A model generated the notes under the pieces. The model was not told the origin of the DNA, searched no databases, and saw only the letters and a list, made by a program, of their open reading frames with translations. This document shows, in pieces, positions 24,159-37,539 of a DNA stretch of 64,000 nucleotides. The stretch's first letter is position 1, and each line of letters starts with the position of its first letter. The position numbers and the translations under genes are program-made. Source of the stretch: Dromaius novaehollandiae (taxonomy: Eukaryota > Chordata > Aves > Casuariiformes > Dromaiidae); assembly GCF_036370855.1 (NCBI RefSeq), contig NC_088099.1:138177017-138241016 (forward strand), in the 5' to 3' direction.

Positions 24159-24780
24159 CTAGCACAGCAAGAGCTAATGGTGCACGATCCCATTCAGAAG
24201 CTCCAAACATGTAGGGAGGGCTTTCTGCCTGAAATGACCAGCATGACAGCAATTAAAAAACAGAACTAGACACTGCTAATCCCTGCTTCTGTGACAACTT
24301 AGGACCTCCCGAAGAAAAAAGGAGAGGAGAGAAAAGAGCCAGACAAGCAGCTCCTTTGGCAGCCCTTTGGTCCAAGGGGCGGCCCTACTTGACAATGTTG
24401 CTGAGCCTCTAGACATGCAGACACAGCACCTTAAGTTGCCTCCATAAAAAAGCAAAGGAAGCCAAGCTCACACCTCTCGAGGCATCTCAATAGAATTTGA
24501 CCCTGACCATCAACTCAGGTTACTGGCAGCGAAGGCATAGTTGGCAGCATTTTCTGGAGATGAAGGTCCTCTTCAGGTCCCCTTGCATACACACCCACAT
24601 GTTTATGCCTGGCAGCCTTTTTAGACAGAGTTTGCGTGTTATTTTGTTAGTTTATGTTTTGTTTTCTTATGCACCGTTCATCCTATCTGCATACTATCTC
24701 ATTTTCTTATCTCGTTTTGCTTTTCTAAGTTTGTTTTTGGTCTTTAACACAGTTTCCCCTTTACCTGTTTGAATAAACAT

Positions 24781-24802
24781 GTTTGAACTGTTAAGTTCAA
24801 AC
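24781..24802. repeat. Inverted repeat, 9-bp arms, 4-base loop
   Basis: GTTTGAACT, loop GTTA, AGTTCAAAC, ending 14 bases before a candidate exon at 24816. Confidence 0.85.
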
Positions 24803-24815
24803 TCTTGTTTTTCAG

Positions 24816-25037
24816 GGTATTGCTGGGGTGCCTCAGGCTTCAGCTCTTTGCTTGACTAATAGCTGCAATACAGCACAGCCTGCCTTCTATGGAGTTCAGG
24901 GTCCAAAACAGGAAGACAGCAATAAAGAGTACACAGAGGAACTGCAGGAACTTCCAAGCTGGAAGAATTCCAGAAAAGGAGAAGCCAATGTAATGTCAGA
25001 CAGACACCATGTTTGTGAACTGGAAAGTTTCCTTTGA
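24816..25037 (+). other. Exon-like open segment, plus strand (speculative)
   Basis: It follows a good acceptor (CTCTTGTTTTTCAG) and is open in phase 0 for 73 codons to TGA. The translation is hydrophilic (rich in Glu, Gln, Ser) without any motif I recognise. There is no AATAAA close downstream, and no upstream exon in matching phase was secured. Length alone is within chance for this window. Confidence 0.22.
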
Positions 25038-25617
25038 GGGTTTTCAGAGGTATCCTGTTCAGGCATGCCAGACCCCAAGATCTGGAAGATCACAGTCTTT
25101 GGTCAGACTGGAGGAAGAATGACTCTGTGTCTGTTCAAGGCAGGAAAAAGTTATGATTCATCCCTGATGAAATGTGTGAGAGGGAGAAGAATCAATTATA
25201 CATCACTCTTGGTTTGCCAAGTTCTTTCGCTGGGGCAGAGGCGGCCATGAAGTAAAAATTCCTAATCGTAGGCTTTAATTTTCTTGCTGGCAAATACAGT
25301 AGCAAATGTAGAGTAACCATAGAGGACAGGGCTTTTTTTCTCTAATGTGCTTCATGGTGCTAAGGTGTGCATGAAGCAGGCAGGTTGGGAGTGGTATGCA
25401 CATTAGCAGATACTGCAGTGAAAAGACACAAACCCCACACCAAAATATAATATGGACGCAACTAGTCTACATCATGATCCCATGTCTGCATGCCACCTGC
25501 CTTGGGAACCTGAGGTCACATTCGGGTGCTGCTACTCAAGAAATATGAATGTAGGTATACAATCCTAGAAAATGAAGAGAGAAATGAAAGTATGGTCCTT
25601 GGTTTCTTAATCTGTAG

Positions 25618-25674
25618 GACATGCTTCATCTGCAAGGCACTCACAGAATGACACGAACCATTCTCACCATAGAG
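25618..25674 (+). other. Exon-like segment, plus strand (speculative)
   Basis: 57 nt between a strong acceptor (GGTTTCTTAATCTGTAG) and a strong donor (AGAG|GTATGT). It is open in phase 0 (DMLHLQGTHRMTRTILTIE) and also in phase 1. Length is a multiple of three. It may pair with 26470-26516 downstream. Confidence 0.22.
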
Positions 25675-25826
25675 GTATGTTCTGTAATGTACCTTAAAGA
25701 AATGCTAACTTAGTCTAAATAAGGCAAATATAGTTGAGATGTACTGCTCCAATCCTTTGGCTGGTAAGGTAGGATCAATATTGACAAGTGTTTATCTATC
25801 CTTTTTCTAAAATCTTACTGTGACAT

Positions 25827-25862
25827 TGAATCATAGAATTTGATGTAGAATCATAGAAATGG
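25827..25862 (-). mobile_element. Possible CR1 3' tail remnant
   Basis: AGAATCATAGAA-like octamer units occur twice, the reverse complement of the TTCTATGATTC tail that ends CR1 elements. The body beyond is not recognisable, so this is weak. Confidence 0.3.
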
Positions 25863-26138
25863 AGTTAGACCAATATGCTGCTGGTGAAGCGGATCTCCTT
25901 CAGACAACTGGAAGACTGACTGCAGTCTACTCATGCTATAGTTTCCTTTCCTGTGAGCGACTGGACATTGTGATTCTGGAAAACAAGTCTCCTTTCATAC
26001 AGCTGCTTGTCCCAAAAGACCTGGCTCCTTGACCTTCACTTGATCCTTAGAGTTTCAAATATTCTCAGACTTGCAGAACTTTCTTCAATTTGTCTCTGAT
26101 AAGTGAGAACTGAGGTCTATATGCAGCCTTGCAATTTT

Positions 26139-26172
26139 ACAAGTACATATATATATACAAATATATACTTGT
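26139..26172. repeat. AT-rich imperfect palindrome
   Basis: ACAAGTACATATAT pairs with ATATATACTTGT, with a bulge, around a short AT microsatellite. Confidence 0.7.
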
Positions 26173-26239
26173 ATAATTTTACTAGTCAGGTTCCTAGTAG
26201 GTTTTCTTAGCAAATGCCAGTATGGAAAACCCAAACTCA

Positions 26240-26309
26240 GACAAAGGTCTAAAGAGTACCGTTATTAGTGTAGTGACAAAGGTCTAAAGAGAACAGTTAT
26301 TAGTGTAGT
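26240..26309 (+). repeat. 35-bp tandem duplication, two copies
   Basis: Units 26240-26274 and 26275-26309 begin GACAAAGGTCTAAAGAG and end TTATTAGTGTAGT. They differ at two positions only, so the duplication is fairly recent. Confidence 0.95.
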
Positions 26310-26469
26310 GAAAGTTTAATACAGCTAAATAAAGTATTCCTACTTATTCTTAATTGATCAGTGTTTTATCTACTTCTAATAGCCAGATTTGATACAAATG
26401 GTTGAATTTAGGTACTTTCTAATTTGTCAGTGAGGTGAATGATATGCACTTTTTCATTTCTCTCCAAAG

Positions 26470-26516
26470 CACGGAAATACTACAGTTGCAAAATGGTCTC
26501 CAAAGGTCAATCTCAG
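26470..26516 (+). other. Exon-like segment, plus strand (speculative)
   Basis: 47 nt between a strong acceptor (TTTCATTTCTCTCCAAAG) and a donor CAG|GTAAAA. All three frames are open, so reading frame gives no support. In phase 0 it could follow 25618-25674. Confidence 0.2.
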
Positions 26517-26519
26517 GTA

Positions 26520-29500
26520 AAAAAGTGTGATCAGACAGGAAATGCATAGTCCAATTTCCTCTCCTTGCTTCAGTGGAAGTTTTCCCTATATTCTGTTTGT
26601 GATGTGGTTAAACTAAAGCTGCAAGTTTCTGGAATGAGTACAAGTCTGACAGATCCTTTATAAATTTAGAAATAGGGGAAGCATTTCATAGTCTGTGTGA
26701 AAATTAACTTTCTGCAGAAGACTGGAATTGGCAGCAATTGAAAAGATACACTAATTTATTATGTATGAGATCACAGATTTGGACTAACAATAATTTTGTT
26801 CCTTCCATTCCTCCTCCTGTTTCCTATCCTCTCATGTCTGTGGCAATCATATCTGTTCCCTCCAAAGAATTTTGTCACAAAACCCAGAAGTTTAAATTAT
26901 AGAAGACCACCAAAAACATCAATAGACCATTAAATACCAAAGCCACCAAAGTTATTGCAGAACATTTCAAGCTTTATAGTAAATGGAGAGGCAAGGCAAA
27001 ACAATAGCTCTGACAAAACCAGAGACAATTAACTGATTGTTAAAACCTTGAAAATGTCCCAAGGGGTATGATACAGGACATATGGTCATCTTGTGGTAAC
27101 ATTTAAAGAGTTAAAATATAATGACTGGTTCAAAGTAATAGAATTAGCAAATGCAGTGGAAATGGTTGTGGAGGACTTACAGGATTGTACTTATTGCTCA
27201 GAGACATTCAAACTGACCCAATGTATGAACTGCAGTTTTTTGAAAGCCTTTAAGTCTTATAAAGACTGTTCCTCCTATGGACAAATTGTTTTGCCAGTTC
27301 ATGATTGTGAAATGTCCCACTGTCATAGATACCCCCATCTTGGACCCTTGACCAGGAGATGAAAAGATGAGTATCAGATAAGCATGTAGGGTAAAAGGCA
27401 GGTGCTTTTTGCCTCAAGAAAGAGGATAACACAAAGAGGAACAAGATTACTGTTATACCTATTCCAGCTTCCTGGCATCATCCAATTTTAAATGGTCTAA
27501 CAGAGAGTGAATCTTCAAAGAATACAAAAGAAATGATTAGGGGAAACTTGGAAAAATGATGGCTTAACTGATGTGTTGAACAGCTTCTCAAACTGTGATG
27601 GGCGTGAGCCCAGTCCAGGGACTAACGACAAAGACAGTAGGAATTCATGGATTAATCTAGCCCTGTATGTAGAGGGAATAAGGAAGAAAAGCAATACTGA
27701 AATTGGCTACTATGCCAGAGAGCCAGAGCAGGAGACTTCCTCAAAGAGAATACTAATTTCTCTATACTCATTTGCCATCGTGACTTCCAGTTCTAGCCTG
27801 AAGCAAACTAGATCATTGTCTTTTAAAGTCTAGTTAAGTGATCACCTAGTCATAAAATGATATTGGGTCATACCCACATGTAGAGTGAAATTTCAGTTTA
27901 GCAATTTTTGCCTTTTGCTGATGGTCATCTGGAGGAATCATGGCCAAAACCAGGCATAGTTTTGCTAGAACTGCATTATCCAGGTGTATCTACAGTGTGT
28001 CTGAAGAGACACTGTCCAGAAAGAGCTTCAGTTTTCAGCAGGTTACACTGGAGTTATAAATTAATAAGGGAAGGATGTAATTAAGTATTTGCTGTGGAAA
28101 CAATAGACCTATCAAAAAGTGTGTATTACCCAAAGAAGTAGAAGAAATGGACTTAAGATTCTCCTCTTCTATACTTCTGGTCTAGTAAACAAGAGTTTTT
28201 TTTTTTCTTTTACTCCGCTTACAGTGCTATATGATGAAGGCATGTGTTCCCTCCTGCATAGCGAAGAAAGCTCAGTTTGAGAAATAATTTCTTCTTTTAT
28301 AGAAGCCACTGCAACATGCTTCTGTGACCCATGACAAATACATAGAAATCTAGATACTTTTGAGGAAATTGGTATGATCTTATCTGCATGAAACTTTGAT
28401 GATGCCATTGTTCTACTAGTTTACATACAGTTCAAAATGAAATCATATAAAAAAGCTGATTGAAGAAGTTGTTAAAGAACAACCAAACACTCAGCATTAA
28501 TCAGCAAAATTACACACAATTTCCAACTTGTGATCAGTTTCAGTTTCTTTTTGGCACACCAACCATTTGTAATAATGTCTTTATTATGGAACCAGGCTGT
28601 AAACCAAAAACCTGATTTTCTGAAATCTCCCTTAGAATAGAGAAATAGTATTTTACAGTCTGCCAAGGTAAAACCTCTTTAAAATGTTTTTAAAAACTTT
28701 ACATGTATCTGTATATCCATCTGAGGTTTTCTTTACACAGTTTTCTCTAAGACTTAGCACAGACCTACATGACGTGAAATTTAGGATGCTGAGTTTGAAA
28801 CTGTGGTTTTTCATAATCCTGTGCAATGCTAAGCATTAACAATTCCCACATCTTGTGAACCAGGCTATTCAGAGACTTTGTTGTAGAAGAGCATCCTTTG
28901 CAAAACAAATATCAGGCATAATGAAATCAGGGATAATGGTGGGTCTTCACTCTGACATACATTTCATTCTTTTGATTAGTGAAAACAAAGTGCTGACTGT
29001 CTATTTCATAACCCGGTACTCTTACTGTGGCTGATATGGGAATGAAAATTGTCACCTGCAGATTGCAAGGCAGCTCAAGAGACGTATATGGACATGTTGC
29101 TGTTGATTAAAAGTTACCATATACGATGATGGTTGTGGTTATGACGTAACGATTACTTGTTGACATAGAAAATGAGTCAGTGTCATCAGTTCTTTCCGTG
29201 TGAAATAGATGTTTATATGGCACTAAAAATTCCAGTGTGCAACTGCTATTAACTGGCTACATTACTGACAGGCTTAGCAAATGCCTAAAGACTAATGAGA
29301 TGAGAAGACTGCTATCCTTTCACATCTAGTCTTAATCACTCTAGAAAAAACATAAGACAGGAAATTTGCACTACCAGTGCACACGTTATACTTATTCTGG
29401 ATATGAAAAGAAGGTCACCTGACACTTTTCTGTGGCAATGGAAATTTTCAAACACTTGCCTTTTCTTGGTGCCTGTAATTATCTACAAGCACCATTAAAT

Positions 29501-32500
29501 GCTTAAAAAACTCTTTATTATCCACAAATGAGCCATGTAGAGTCTTGACCTAAACTGTGCTTATAGAAGTGGAGTGCTATTTAGGATTGAAGAAACATTT
29601 GACTAAAACCTGTAGTATCTATTTCCTTCTCTGGCAAATTTTGTATATCCTCAGTAAATAAAAAGTTTCAAGCTTTAACAAATGATTCAGGCTTCATCTC
29701 TCCTTTGTTGTTGATTATGTTTGCTTTCTCTTTTTGTTACCAACAGATACACTCCAATTGCTTGTATAACCAAAGAAAGGTGGGAGTAAATGAAGTGGGG
29801 AGAAGTGCTGGATCAATTTGACACATTGGTGTCTGCACAAATGCAAAGAGTCAAGTATGTGAACTCAGCAAGAGCCTAGAAATACCTAGAACAGGGTTAT
29901 GCAACTCTGAAAATGTCACCTCCATTTGGTTCATCTCACTTCTCTTTAGTTAGGCTTGCCAGCAGCTCAGCTCCTCCAGATCAGCCGAGGGAGAAGTGCT
30001 TATAATTGGCTACAAGTGTTCATGTTCACTCCTTCACCTTAAAGAAAATGAACTATTGTCAGCAATGTAAGGTAGTTATCAGTTCCCTGGATAGAGCAAA
30101 ATCTTGCAGCCACTAATCACAGCCTGCCCTCACTTGTTGATGTGACAGCTGCTGCCAATCTGAGAGAGAGACCTGCTACCACATGATATCTGGCCAACCC
30201 ACTTTGAACCTTTTCAGGACCTTCAGAAAAGTACCGGTCTGCAGTTTGAGAAATAATTATTAATAAGAACAGCTTGTCATTACACCTTTAGTTTTCTTAA
30301 AAGCTACCTTCAGGAATAGGTAGCTCTGCATGTCTTAAAGAGCTTTGGTATTGCAACTGAGACAAGCACAAAGAGATAAAAATTAGGCAAACTGCCAGAA
30401 TGAAGTAGTTTTGCTCAACATTGGCTTCTGCTCTCACACATCTGCTCTATAACTCACCAGCTTGCTACTGTTGCCCTTTAAAAGGAACAGAGCCTGGAGG
30501 GAAATCCAGTATTTCTAAATACTTCTGAGGATTTGGGTGCAGGTACCACTCAGTTATTCAACGGACCTCTAGCTCTACAGTCTCAGCTGAGAGACCCGAG
30601 AATGCCAAACATCTTAGGAAAAAACATAGGGTTTTTTATGCATATTGTTGAAAAGATTCATTCTCCAAAACCCATCTATTTTATTTTAACTCTTAAAATC
30701 TGTGGATATATAATAAAGTACTGGTTAGCAGTAATTAGCTCAAAAAAGAAAGTACTCACAAATGAGAGCAGTTCAAATGCAGTTCTTTAAATCTTTGAAC
30801 ATGTTCTTTTATGCACAATTTATAATATGAAGTATCTCAGGGAAACATTAAAAAAAGCTGTGCATCCATCTGCATAGCACACAGAGCAGGATTAGCTAGT
30901 CAGGGATAAGTTAAAAAACAACAAGCAAGAACAAGTTCTATACTCAGATACTCAAATTTATGCACATAACTACTGTGATTTTGCCTGTACATGGATGCAG
31001 TTCTGGATTGCATGCAACTGCATGGACATGGTTCTACATTTTTTAATTTATCTGAAAGTGGGGTACTCTTAATATAGACACAAATAATCAACTGAACCAA
31101 ACACCGTTCCTGAATATGAAAGCAGTGATTCAGATACAGTTCATTAGCTCATTCATTTTAATTATAGTCATATCCAAAAATTAAATCCTCTTTTTTATTA
31201 TAGATAATGACTTCTTTAATTTGCCAGCAGTATGAAAAAATGGGCAAAATGAAGATCAGAAAATCTTACTGCAGAATATCACAATTTTTTTACAAAATAT
31301 GATTGCAAAATATTGCTCATTTTTTGTGTTAAAGTGAAAACCATGTTATCATTCTGAAATTGATAAGAACAACAGTCTTTGGCAATTTTTAAAGCACTGT
31401 TTCCTTCCCTTAATTCATTTATTTGGAAGTTCTCTACTGAGCTGTTAAACCTCAAGCATTTGGTTTGTGTCAGACATTTCACTTGTCATAGTTTAGTAAA
31501 CTTAGAAATTAGGAACTATGGATAATTTGGTCCCTCCATGCCATGTTGGATGCCAAAGGATGTCGACGAACACACAAGCTCAAAAACAAGGGAGTCAACT
31601 GTTGCAGTTGTCCTGTGCAAAGAACAGGGCTTACAGGGACCAACTTGGTGGCACTGGCAGCCAGTAAGAAGCATGACAGGGGCTGTGAAGCAGCTGTGTT
31701 CTCACTGAGTGAATTCCTGTTCTTGTGGCTTCCCCTACCCTTCTATTCCAGGTATTAAATAAAATCTGGCTCACCCTGTTCTCTGCACTGGCAGCAAACT
31801 CAGCTTGGAAAGAAGTGACTCTTGGCTGCCTTTGGCTCAAAAATTCCATCATCTGCAAATTTGCAACTCCTTGCCAAAGGATCATTAAAGTCATTTTTGT
31901 CACTTCTGGCCTGTAGAAAAAAAAGGCACACTCTTAACACCACCTGGAAATCTCACACATTTTACAGAAGTGAGGGTCTGAAAGTTGCAAGCAAAGCACT
32001 CAAAATTTAAGAAATCTGCAATAAAGCTTGGAAATGCATCATTAGCACTGGCTTTTTAGATAAACACATGAGTTATGCTGAAATCTTACATGCAGATAAT
32101 TGCCTGTTCAGTAGATAGCTCCTTATTCCTTGGAATTGCTGTGCTACAAGACAAGGAAAAGCAGAATTAGGCCATGTCTACACTGTCCCCATGACCACCA
32201 TAAGGAGGCCCCAGGCTGCAGTGCCTTGTTTGTGTAAGCCTGAAAATACGTGCAGTTCCCATAGTTTGCCACTGTTACATTCCTGTTTCATACAGGATGA
32301 AGTTCCCGAGGTTATGACTACTATCCTGAAAGCTTACATCTCTTGCTCCTGTACAGCCTACACAGGATCATTATCTGCTGCCATCTTACAGCATCTACAC
32401 TCATCTCAATGCGCTACAAGTTATAACTTGTGAGGTTGGTGAAGGATAAGAGAGGCAGCAGGTAGCTCCAGACTCAAGGACAGGAAAACCTACCACCCCA

Positions 32501-35500
32501 GATGGTTTCTAGAGGCCAGCTAGCTACCAAATCTCCTAGACTTCACTCTTCATAAGTTGTGCCAGCACCAGCTGAATTTCTGCTGTTTTCTGATACACTA
32601 GAAGCACGGCAGATGCCACTGCCAGACTCAGTTTTGCCAAGTCTTAATGGTTATGGGCATGCATCACGAACCCCTCCTGGTGATTTACATCCCTGTGCTG
32701 CTAATTTTTGGATGCAAAAGACTACCTCCTATCTCAGAAACTGCTCAGTGCTGGAGAAGCATCACACCTTTTTCTGTGTCCTTCTTCCCAGTCTAGAAAT
32801 GTATGGGCATTTCTTGTTGGAAGCTGTTCCTGACAGACTCCTACAGATCCATGGCACATAAATCTCAGGTTAGTAAATCTGCTGTGGCTGTGGAAGTGAT
32901 GAAAGTCTGTAGGCATCCACCATCTGCTCCTTTCCTGTCTGGTCCACATCTACAACATCAGGGACATCTTTACTGTATTCAGGAGGAATAACACGCTCAG
33001 CTGTGCTAGGATGTATAGCATATATCTCTACCCAGTGTTCCCTGGGGGTTGCCAATGATTAATGTAATCATATGGGCTATCGTTCCATCATACTGCATGA
33101 CACCTGAGAACCCATACCAATTCATGTACACATGAGCGACCATGTGCACAGCTACTACATGTTTCGGAGTTACAGTACTTCTCAAAACAAAAGGACACAC
33201 TCATTCCAGCGAAATTGGCATCCATGATATGTAGTGCTCATCTGCATGGTGCAGACGGTGCAAATCCTCTTCTGGAAGTTGTATGCAATTCTGTCCTCAT
33301 GACTCCAATGTCCATGTGGAGTTCAACTACATAACTAAGTTTGGAAGGCAACTGGATTGCTAGGGAGCCTGGTATGCCGTTTCTATCAAATCATCTCACT
33401 GCAGTGTGGAAAATGCTGTCACATTCACTGTGATTTAATGAGTATTCAGAGTCTGTGCAGTTAATATACAGAGCTCTTTCCCAGCCTAAGTGGCTGCAGA
33501 AGTAGAAATCTTTAGCAAGTCCCTTTGCAGATCCTCAGCACATACACACAGGTTCCTCCTACCTCCTTGTGCAGCGTTATCCTGGAGCAGTCTCTAGTTC
33601 ATCCATAACTCAGTTGGCCTTTCTTGTCAGCAGTCTTCAGACACGTTTCTAAATCAGGTGCCTTTTAAGTGGGTGCCCTTTAATCAGGCACTTTAAGTGG
33701 GGATGGTCCAGCTGGTGAATTATTCAGATTTTGTGTGAGAGTGCCTATGATGGCTCACACACTTCAAAGTTTTCTTCTCCAGTGGGTGCTTTCAGTCTAC
33801 CCTGCAGAGCATTGCACAGGATGTGCAACATGGAAAATTAGGCTTTGCCCTCAAGAGTGCTGCAGAGAATAAGTCTGTGTAAATATAAGCAGATGTCTGC
33901 CCAGTGGTGTAGACCTCTTCCTGTTGTGAAGTTCAGTGCTTCTACTACAGTGGTCAGAGGATGAGGTAGAAGCCCTTCAGAAGAGCTGTTGCTGTTCAAA
34001 GGCCCTTCTCACTGTGCTGGGGCACAGCCCTCTGGGCTGTGAGAGCTTACATAGAGGCTATCTGATATGCAGGGAAGGATTCCCTTTCTTTCCTATCTCT
34101 ATACTCAGCTCAGCACTTAACATGTCCATTTTGGTCATGTATGTACTTTTCAACTTCCGCATTTTGTAAAACAAAGGAAGACATAGAGTGTTGAGTACAA
34201 TTAATTGCTTTCAGATATTTCCCAGGATCCATGTGTTGATTCGAGTTGCCTTGAATTACCTTGATCCTCCATCTGGTGGCTAAACTTTCTGCTCAAACAT
34301 TCTTCACAATCTCCAACAAATGGTTGGATAAGAATTCCACATAGATTTTCACGAGTTTTTTCAAATTGCTTTTTTCTGATTTCTTTAGATAGGCACTAAA
34401 CCACAGTTCTGGGAAACCCGTCAGATTTACTAGTAAAGCTTTCAAATTTAAGATCACAGAAAGGTTTCGTAAGATTTGAATCAAAGTCGAATGACAGAAA
34501 GCAAAGAGGAGCTCATAGTTTAAAAATTAATATTACATACTCAGTCCTCTTTTTTATTTTTTGTTTCACAGTTCTGCATACACAAAAAAGCAGGTGTACT
34601 TGTTTCTGTACATTCTATTTAATTCCAAATCTTCAAGTGTAAAACATGGCAATAACATTTTTCCAAGTTTTTTAATATAGTTTGACAGGTCAGGCTACAA
34701 AAGCAGTAGTTCATTACTTTATATTTATGAACCAAGCTGAGATTCTGTAATATCCTGTCCTAACATGATCTATTGTAGTACTCTTATTTCCTGCCCCTTT
34801 ATCTGAATGCTGCTGCAAATTTTACCCATAGGTGCTGATGCGTTGCCTTTGAATATAATCATGTATTGTTGACTGCTCTCTCAGTTTGATTTACTTTGGG
34901 TGATAAATGGACATCTTGAGGCAGTCATCAGACTTTAATTTGACTGAACAGATCATATCTGAAAATCACAATCATCCCTGAGCAGTGTTGAAGAGCAGGC
35001 AGTAATTTCACATTTAGCTTTGCACTATTGGTTGTTCATTGGTTCTTTGCAATATGCACTACTTTATTTTTTCCAGTACTTATTGCACTGCTCATGTATA
35101 CTGTTATCAATGCTTCATGAGCTCCCAGAAACAGGAAAAAGCCGTATTTACCTACATATCATGTGATACTGGGGAAACCATAGAAATTCAACACTATTAC
35201 TTGTATACGTCACACATTACTAAGTTGCTTTACATACTATTAAAATTAAAAAGTGCTTTGTGAATGCTTATTTTTATCATTTTTGGTTTTTCTCAAAGAC
35301 TCTTGAGACTCTCAAATTTGAAAAACTTTATTCTTTCCCTTGCAAAGCTTTTCAACATAGCCACATACTGGTATTGTTTCACTGTTACAATGATATAAGT
35401 ATTAGTGTCAAGGGATTCATCTCTGATTTATAAGACTGTAAATGTTCTGTCTGTTTCCTCTCTTCATTGCTCTCCTTCGCTTTGCTTTCTCTTGCCTTCC

Positions 35501-35535
35501 TCATACAGCCCACACTGGGCTGGAGTGCTCCTCTT
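26520..35535. other. Gene-empty stretch, 26.5-35.5 kb
   Basis: No gene or clear repeat is recognised. The part 31.5-34.1 kb is slightly richer in GC, has many short open frames on both strands, and contains the phrase CCATGTCTACACTG at about 32174. It may be an old degenerate transposon, but no terminal repeats were found. A direct repeat with the core CTTTTAAGTGGG or TTTAAGTGGGG lies at about 33653-33702. Confidence 0.5.
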
Positions 35536-35665
35536 GTTTCATAGATTCTTTGAGTTTAAGGGCTGGCAAATAAGCCCATCAAGCTCCTGTATAACAGAGG
35601 CTACAGGTTATTGGCCTCTGCTAAGCCCAGCATTTGGCTGAAAAATATCTTTCAGGAAATATTTA
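35536..35665 (-). mobile_element. CR1-type LINE 3'-end fragment, minus orientation
   Basis: Reading on the plus strand, TCATAGATTCTTTGAG, then 'aagggctggcaaa', then CTCCTGTATAACAGAGGC and 'ttggcctctgctaa' follow the reverse complement of the CR1 3' end (CATAGATTC, CCAGAAGGGACC, CTCCTGTATAACACAGGCC). It is diverged and truncated. Confidence 0.6.
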
Positions 35666-35977
35666 GAGCATTTACCTTTGAAGACAGCAAAGCAGGGAAA
35701 CTCTGTCACTTCTCTTGCCAACCTGCCTGTATTTTTCCATGCTGTCAGTTTTGCATCTCAGGGAGAATGTCATCCAAAATGAAGCATTTCCTTACTTTTG
35801 TCAACTGTCAATGTTAATCTTATATAGAATTCTAGTATAGCTGGTTTATCTAGTCTGATATACAAGAAAGGAGCTGGATCCCAAAAGCCATTGCTGTCTT
35901 AACGATCCCATCACCTACAGCAGCAGTGGATTTTAACAGAATTTACTTACTTAAAAAAGGCAAAGATTTCTGCTTAC

Positions 35978-36151
35978 ATTCTAATACAGCAGAATAAGCA
36001 TGGTCAGCAGCATTTAATTTAAGACCTCCAAAGGGCCAGAATCTCTTTGCCATTTTCAAGGAAACACCACCAGAGTGCTCTTCCCTCCACTGTAAGTAAG
36101 GTGGGTAGCGCTGTAGGCTGTATACACTCTGGGACTGCATTATCCATGCCT
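35978..36151 (-). other. Exon-like segment, minus strand (speculative)
   Basis: 174 nt between an excellent acceptor (TCCTATATGCCCCCACAG) and a donor GAAT|GTAAGC. It is open throughout in one frame that extends for 92 codons in total, phase 1 in and phase 1 out, and a multiple of three. The translation includes SLQRYPPYLQWREEHSGG and a KRFWPFGGLKL stretch, which read like protein. No partner exon or family is recognised, so it may be an isolated coincidence or one exon of a long-intron gene. Confidence 0.28.
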
Positions 36152-37539
36152 CTGTGGGGGCATATAGGACCCCAGGGGGGCAGGAAGAAGCCATTGTATA
36201 CATTTTATACATTGTATACATGTTGCCATTATATATTTATCCTCTAACACTCAGCACAGCAAGGCATCTTCTGTGCAGTTTGATTAATCTTGCAAAGGAT
36301 ATGTATAAACTAAGACAACGCTTCTGTGTGGTGTGGTGATCAACCTGTACTGCTATAACTCCAAATTACCTTGTATATGGGATGTTTAAAATTTGTACCT
36401 TCCTTATGAAGGTTTTGAGCCCTAAAAACTGAGATTCCTTGATATTTGACATGCCCTGTACAGTTTCTAGTACTGTGAGTTAAAAAGCAAGCCTTTTCTT
36501 CATCCTCAAAAGTCAAAATACCTCACTAGGTCCATACTACAGCAGCTGATGTTTCCTGTAGTCTTCTATTCAGCTACTGCTGTACCATTTTGCTCGTACA
36601 ACCGATAACAGCTAGGTACTGTATCCATGCTGATAGGTGGGTGAGTACCTTTTAGGTGAGTACCATTCAAAGATATATGTGGAACAAATCATCTGTTGAA
36701 AGCCTGTTAAAGTACTTTATGGAAGTCTTGTAATATCAAACACCTTCTGCGTAATTTGGCCTGTAGTTCATATTTGCTCAGACTCTTACTGCAATCCTCT
36801 CTGCAGTTGCTTTATTTTACATTGGACGACTAGAAAAGCGCATGATGTGGCTATGACAAAATTTGTTTGGAAAATGGACTGACTCTCCAATCTAGTCTGG
36901 ATATGCCAAATGACCCTTCTGCGAACTTATTATAACAGGTTCAATTTGGTCTGCCTCATATGTGGCAGACCAAATCATCCATTTTAAACTGCTTCTCGCT
37001 TCTTCCAAAAAATGCTTGTATTTTATTTGGAGCAAAACCTTAAACGCTGGTTCTGTTGCATAAAGGGCTAATGCTGTCAGTCACTGGCATTAATTCAGTC
37101 AGGGAGAGACTGAACTGGCAAGAAAATTCCGGAATATCATTCCCTCTTCCAAAAATGTGTTCAAAACGTCCTGTACTCTGCAGCCTGTAACCCCTCCTGC
37201 CTCTCTTTCCAGTGTCAAGCAAGGGAGATACAGAGGGTTGCTGGAAGAACCAGAGCAAATAAGCACTAGAGCTCCTGATAGCACAACATGCTGAGTTAGA
37301 GAGTACACAGGTAAAAGTCCATTGATATTCTGAGAAATAGGAAACAACAGTAGCTTTACCCTGAAAACCCCTGCTTCTTCAAGGCAAACAAAGACTGACT
37401 ATCTGCCCAGCCTTCTGCAAATAATCTGTACTTAGCACTCGTTAAGAAAAATTTGCCTTTGGCTAAGTATGTTCTCCAGTGAATATTGAACTAGAAGCGA
37501 GTATACCTTCCCTAAACTGCGATTTATTGTATGATGCAT

